Source: an uncultured Ruminococcus sp. (GTDB lineage: Bacteria > Bacillota > Clostridia > Oscillospirales > Ruminococcaceae). Taken from it: a DNA stretch of 24,900 nt. The translations under genes were made by a program, and so were the position numbers. The notes below the pieces were generated by a model, which was not told the origin of the DNA, searched no databases, and worked only from the letters and a program-made list of their open reading frames with translations. This document shows positions 22,038-24,900 of this stretch, piece after piece (the stretch's first letter is position 1; the number at the start of each line of letters is the position of its first letter). The stretch covers positions 1 to 24,900 of the forward strand of contig CAMWOX010000007.1 of NCBI GenBank assembly GCA_947175975.1, written 5' to 3'.

Positions 22038-23561
22038 ATGTCAAAAAAACCTGTTGCTTTAATTATTATGGACGGTTTCGGGCATAATCCCGATACTTAC
22101 GGCAATGCCATTGCTGCTGCGAAAACGCCGAATTTAGATAAATATTTCGCACAAGAGCCGAATACGATCATTGGTGCATCCGGTCTGTGTGTGGGGCTCC
22201 CGGACGGTCAGATGGGCAATTCCGAAGTCGGACACACCAATATCGGTGCAGGCAGAATTGTGTATCAGATGCTTGTGAAGATTTCTAAATCCATTGAAGA
22301 TGGCGATTTCTTTGAGAATCCGGCATTAGTACATTCCATGGAAAATGCAAAGAATCATCATTCTGCACTCCATGTAATGGGATTGCTTTCTCCCGGCGGT
22401 GTACACAGTCATATGAGTCATTTATATGGCATTGCGGAGATGGCAAAAAAATTCGGTCTTGAAAAAGTTTACGTTCATGCGTTCCTCGATGGCAGAGACG
22501 TACCGCCGTCTTCCGCTGCGGATTTCATGCAGGAAGCTGTTGAGAAATTAAATCAGATCGGCGTGGGCAAAATTGCTACCATTGCAGGACGTTTCTATGC
22601 AATGGATAGAGATAATGCCTGGGATCGTGTAGAGAAAGCCTATTCTGCACTTGTTTACGGTGAGGGCGTGGAAGAATCTGATCCGGTGCAGGCAATCAAA
22701 AACAGCTATGCAAATGGTGTCACGGATGAATTCATGCTCCCGACAATTGTTGACAAAGATGGTATGATCCATGAAAATGACAGCGTAATCTTCATGAATT
22801 TCCGTCCTGACCGTGCAAGACAGATTACGAGAGCATTCGTAGATGATGCATTTACAGGATTCGAGAGAAAGAACGGTCGTTTCCCGGTGCATTTCGTCTG
22901 CATGGCGCAGTATGATGCAACTATGCCCAATGTAGAAGTCGCATTCCCGCCGGAAGAATTAACTATGACGCTTGGTGAATATCTGGCAAAACAGGGCAAG
23001 ACACAGCTCCGGATTGCAGAAACGCAGAAATATGCGCATGTTACATTCTTCTTTAATGGCGGCGAAGAAAAACAGTTCGAGGGTGAGGACAGAATCCTGA
23101 TCAAATCCCCGGATGTGGAAACATTCGACATGAAGCCGGAAATGAGTGCTTATGAAGTGACGGATGCCGTTCTTGAAGCAATTGAATCCGATAAGTATGA
23201 TGTGATCATTCTGAATTATGCTAACTGCGATATGGTCGGACATACTGGAATTTTTGATGCCGCTGTCCAGGCTGTGGAAGCTGTTGATACTTGCGTTGGC
23301 AAAATGGTGGATGCGATTCTTGCAAAGGGCGGATGTGCATTGATTACAGCAGATCACGGCAATGCCGACAAGATGTATGAGCCGGATGGTTCACCGTTCA
23401 CGGCACACACGACAAATCCCGTTCCGTGCATTCTGGTAGGCGACGGCGCACATACGATGCGTGAAGGCGGTGTCCTGGCAGATCTGTCCCCGACAATCCT
23501 GCAATTACTGGGACTGCCCCAGCCGGCTGAGATGACCGGAAAGAGCCTGATTGCAGATTAA
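22038..23561 (+). CDS. gpmI: 2,3-bisphosphoglycerate-independent phosphoglycerate mutase
   Basis: The 507-residue protein converts 3- to 2-phosphoglycerate using manganese. It is an alkaline-phosphatase-fold enzyme with MDGFG (metal Asp D12), the phosphoserine site GQMGNSEVGHTNIG (S62), HAFLDGRDVPP, IAGRFYAMDRDNAWDR, NFRPDRARQ, NYANCDMVGHTG and ADHGNADKM. The length is standard. I placed the start at ATG 22038 because AAAGGG lies 11 bases upstream; the TTG at 22029 is too near the ribosome binding site. It follows the membrane gene and is the last glycolytic gene here. Confidence 0.98.
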   Translation: MSKKPVALIIMDGFGHNPDTYGNAIAAAKTPNLDKYFAQEPNTIIGASGLCVGLPDGQMGNSEVGHTNIGAGRIVYQMLVKISKSIEDGDFFENPALVHSMENAKNHHSALHVMGLLSPGGVHSHMSHLYGIAEMAKKFGLEKVYVHAFLDGRDVPPSSAADFMQEAVEKLNQIGVGKIATIAGRFYAMDRDNAWDRVEKAYSALVYGEGVEESDPVQAIKNSYANGVTDEFMLPTIVDKDGMIHENDSVIFMNFRPDRARQITRAFVDDAFTGFERKNGRFPVHFVCMAQYDATMPNVEVAFPPEELTMTLGEYLAKQGKTQLRIAETQKYAHVTFFFNGGEEKQFEGEDRILIKSPDVETFDMKPEMSAYEVTDAVLEAIESDKYDVIILNYANCDMVGHTGIFDAAVQAVEAVDTCVGKMVDAILAKGGCALITADHGNADKMYEPDGSPFTAHTTNPVPCILVGDGAHTMREGGVLADLSPTILQLLGLPQPAEMTGKSLIAD

Positions 23562-23574
23562 TTTAAATGATAAT

Positions 23575-23608
23575 AGCCGTTTTTCAAGTTTTGCACTGAA
23601 AAACGGCT
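23575..23608 (+). other. Stem-loop after gpmI, without a U-tract
   Basis: AGCCGTTTTTCA and TGAAAAACGGCT form a perfect 12-bp stem with a 10-base loop. GTTAGC follows, not a T-run, so it is at best a weak terminator. Its stem shares CCGTTTTTCA with the hairpin at 23951-23983. Confidence 0.65.
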
Positions 23609-23646
23609 GTTAGCTTAAGACATCAACAAAAAGTTAGGAGGATAAC

Positions 23647-23934
23647 ATGATGTTATGTAACAATTTAGAAGAAGTAAGAGAAAATATTGATAGAATTGAT
23701 CATGAAATTATTAAATTAATTGCAGAGAGAGGAAATTATGTCATGCAGGCATCTGCATTCAAAAAAGATGAAAATGGCGTAAAAGACACGGGACGAGTTG
23801 AGAAAGTAATTTCTAAAGTTAGGACAAAAGCAGAAGAATATGGTGCAGATCCTGACATGGTTGAGAGTTTGTATCGGGAAATGATTGCAAGATTTGTTAC
23901 TATGGAAATGTCAGAATTTCATAAGAATTTGTAA
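23647..23934 (+). CDS. Stand-alone AroQ-type chorismate mutase (or PchB-like lyase)
   Basis: This 95-residue, all-helical protein fits the CM_2 domain, which rearranges chorismate to prephenate on the path to Phe and Tyr. The active-site positions R11 (in LEEVRENIDRID), R28 (IAERGNYV) and K39 (AFKKDENG) have the expected residues and spacing, and RVEKVISKVR then follows. The pattern is also close to the PchB isochorismate-pyruvate lyase group, so the exact reaction is not settled. AGGAGG is upstream of the two ATGs at 23647 and 23650. It stands between two related hairpins and is not beside other aromatic-pathway genes. Confidence 0.85.
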   Translation: MMLCNNLEEVRENIDRIDHEIIKLIAERGNYVMQASAFKKDENGVKDTGRVEKVISKVRTKAEEYGADPDMVESLYREMIARFVTMEMSEFHKNL

Positions 23935-23950
23935 GGTAAATATTATTGAA

Positions 23951-23990
23951 AACCGTTTTTCAGTAAAATTCTGAAAAACGGTTATTTTTT
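23951..23990. terminator. Rho-independent terminator between the chorismate mutase and spoIIR genes
   Basis: AACCGTTTTTCAG and CTGAAAAACGGTT form a 13-bp stem with a 7-base loop, followed by ATTTTTT. It ends the plus-strand cluster. It also lies directly after the stop of minus-strand spoIIR and may serve it weakly. Confidence 0.92.
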
Positions 23991-24576
23991 AATTATTTTT
24001 CTGCGTCAGCTTTTCCCAGATTTCCACACATTTGAATTTGATTTCGTATTTTTCGGGATATTCCAGCAATTCTACAGTATCATCATCAAAATACTGTTCT
24101 GGTTCTGCAACTGGAATACACAAAGGCGGATACATCACACACCACCAGTTATGCCCCTGTGCCTCGCCAATCAGGATTCTTAATGCAGTATATTCTCCTG
24201 CCGGCATGGTGAAATTTTCATATTCCCGGACATCAAATCTGGTTTTTTCCAGGGACACTTTCACGGAATCCGTACAGCCTGCATCCCGGAGTGTTTTTTC
24301 TGCAATTTCCTGAATCTCTGCTTGCTTTGTAAGTACAGTCTGTTTCATGTCTTCAAGTGTTTCGCATCCGGCAAATAATTCTTCTGATTGTTCTAACAGG
24401 GCATCCCGGACTTGTAATTTCAATGCCTGATCTTCCGCAGAATCAGAATTTGCCAGAATATGCAGTCTTAATACATCCTGTTTGAGATTCTCCAGATTCC
24501 GGGAAAATCCTGCGAAATTTCCTAAGAATATACTCAGGATTAATGCCAGTGCCATAGATAATTCTAATTTTTTCAT
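23989..24576 (-). CDS. spoIIR: Stage II sporulation protein R
   Basis: The 195-residue protein matches SpoIIR, the forespore-made secreted signal that activates the SpoIIGA protease and so sigma-E in the mother cell. It has an N-terminal hydrophobic signal (MKKLELSMALALILSIFLGN), the family block VLRLHILANSDSAEDQALKLQVRD, and the C-terminal block GHNWWCVMYPPLCIP. The length is normal. AGGAGG lies shortly before the ATG at 24576. In Bacillus it is under sigma-F; I saw no convincing sigma-F promoter here. Part of its ribosome binding site is in an inverted repeat (24588-24620). Its presence is direct evidence for endospore capacity in this lineage. Confidence 0.95.
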   Translation of the reverse strand: MKKLELSMALALILSIFLGNFAGFSRNLENLKQDVLRLHILANSDSAEDQALKLQVRDALLEQSEELFAGCETLEDMKQTVLTKQAEIQEIAEKTLRDAGCTDSVKVSLEKTRFDVREYENFTMPAGEYTALRILIGEAQGHNWWCVMYPPLCIPVAEPEQYFDDDTVELLEYPEKYEIKFKCVEIWEKLTQKNN

Positions 24577-24587
24577 GGAAATAACCT

Positions 24588-24620
24588 CCTGTAAGTTCTG
24601 TAAATTTTCTTGCTTACAGG
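24588..24620 (-). promoter_or_regulatory. Inverted repeat overlapping the spoIIR ribosome binding site
   Basis: CCTGTAAG (24588-24595) and CTTACAGG (24613-24620) are perfect 8-base complements 17 bases apart. The stem would cover the 5' half of the AGGAGG (24585-24590), so it could lower translation. Confidence 0.5.
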
Positions 24621-24662
24621 ATGGGGAAATTTTTATGTTTTATGCAACTACCATTAAAAAAT

Positions 24663-24900
24663 TTAAAATATGATATTATCACCTAGCGAATAGTAAAATA
24701 CTTGTGTATCTTTACTTGAAATGATTTCTTTTTTTATATATCCATCATGCTGAAACGTTGTAATTATTTCAATCAATTCATATTTTTCTTCAAAAAAATT
24801 CTTTTTTTGATAAATATATAACTTTCTTTCTGGTAGTAAATTATCTGGCAAACGCTCTTCAAGATTAGGGTAGAAAATACTGCAATACATAGCCATATCA
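24663..24900 (-). CDS. Partial unknown ORF at the right edge
   Basis: A minus-strand frame ends at a TAA (24663-24665) and stays open through the right edge, so only the C-terminal ~78 residues are visible. They contain MAMYCSIFYPNLEERLPDN, then KLYIYQKKNFFEEKYELIEI and a final FYYSLGDNIIF. A start at 24896 is possible, but the frame continues upstream. It is richer in A/T than its neighbours. No family is recognised, and it may be the tail of a longer gene. Confidence 0.5.
   Translation of the reverse strand, partial: DMAMYCSIFYPNLEERLPDNLLPERKLYIYQKKNFFEEKYELIEIITTFQHDGYIKKEIISSKDTQVFYYSLGDNIIF

Noticed and set aside
24600..24660. Possible sigma-F or sigma-G promoter before spoIIR (GCATA at 24651-24655 on the minus strand)
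   Set aside because: The -35-like GCATA is present, but the -10 at suitable spacing matches neither the sigma-F nor the sigma-G consensus well enough.

Overview
The window looks like chromosomal DNA of a low-to-moderate GC, spore-forming Firmicute of the Oscillospiraceae, most like Ruminococcus. Three secreted proteins end in dockerin-type segments, two of them BspA-like leucine-rich-repeat proteins. A spoIIR gene points to sporulation. The promoters are almost all textbook sigma-A sites with exactly 17 bp spacers, and TTG and GTG starts are common. The genus is inferred from gene content only. No rRNA, tRNA, CRISPR array, insertion sequence or prophage was seen, and no gene-free stretch exceeds about 300 bases.

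Left part (1-9617). A minus-strand operon runs from a strong operator-overlapped promoter at 3003-3038 through a YtrA-type GntR repressor, an ABC ATPase, two tandem paralogous ABC-2 permeases and a HAD hydrolase cut by the window edge. Behind a bidirectional-looking hairpin sit two minus-strand LRR/dockerin genes under one promoter, then a CLC anion transporter with an unusual selectivity loop. A plus-strand VanY-like membrane protein that has lost its zinc ligands converges on a PflA-like radical SAM gene.

Middle part (9618-18460). Divergent promoters serve the radical SAM gene and a 65-residue acidic-tailed membrane microprotein. Next come a structured leader and the rpsB-tsf operon with a strong terminator. 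Two membrane proteins follow: one unknown, and one resembling a SipW-like signal peptidase without its catalytic residues. A minus-strand uridine-kinase-like gene, a plus-strand EamA transporter plus GldG-like lipoprotein pair, and a minus-strand secreted protein with a possible cohesin-like fold and a dockerin complete this part.

Right part (18540-24900). This is a glycolytic cluster: pgk, two small unknown genes, tpiA, an unknown membrane protein and gpmI, followed by a stand-alone AroQ-type chorismate mutase. Several strong hairpins without a U-tract lie between these genes, suggesting that expression is tuned by RNA processing, attenuation or both. A bidirectional terminator separates the cluster from minus-strand spoIIR, whose ribosome binding site can fold into a stem. 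A partial unknown minus-strand ORF closes the window.

The most unusual items are two apparent pseudo-enzymes of the cell envelope (VanY-like and signal-peptidase-like), a half-dockerin next to a full dockerin, the hairpin-partitioned glycolytic operon, and near-identical hairpins flanking the chorismate mutase gene.
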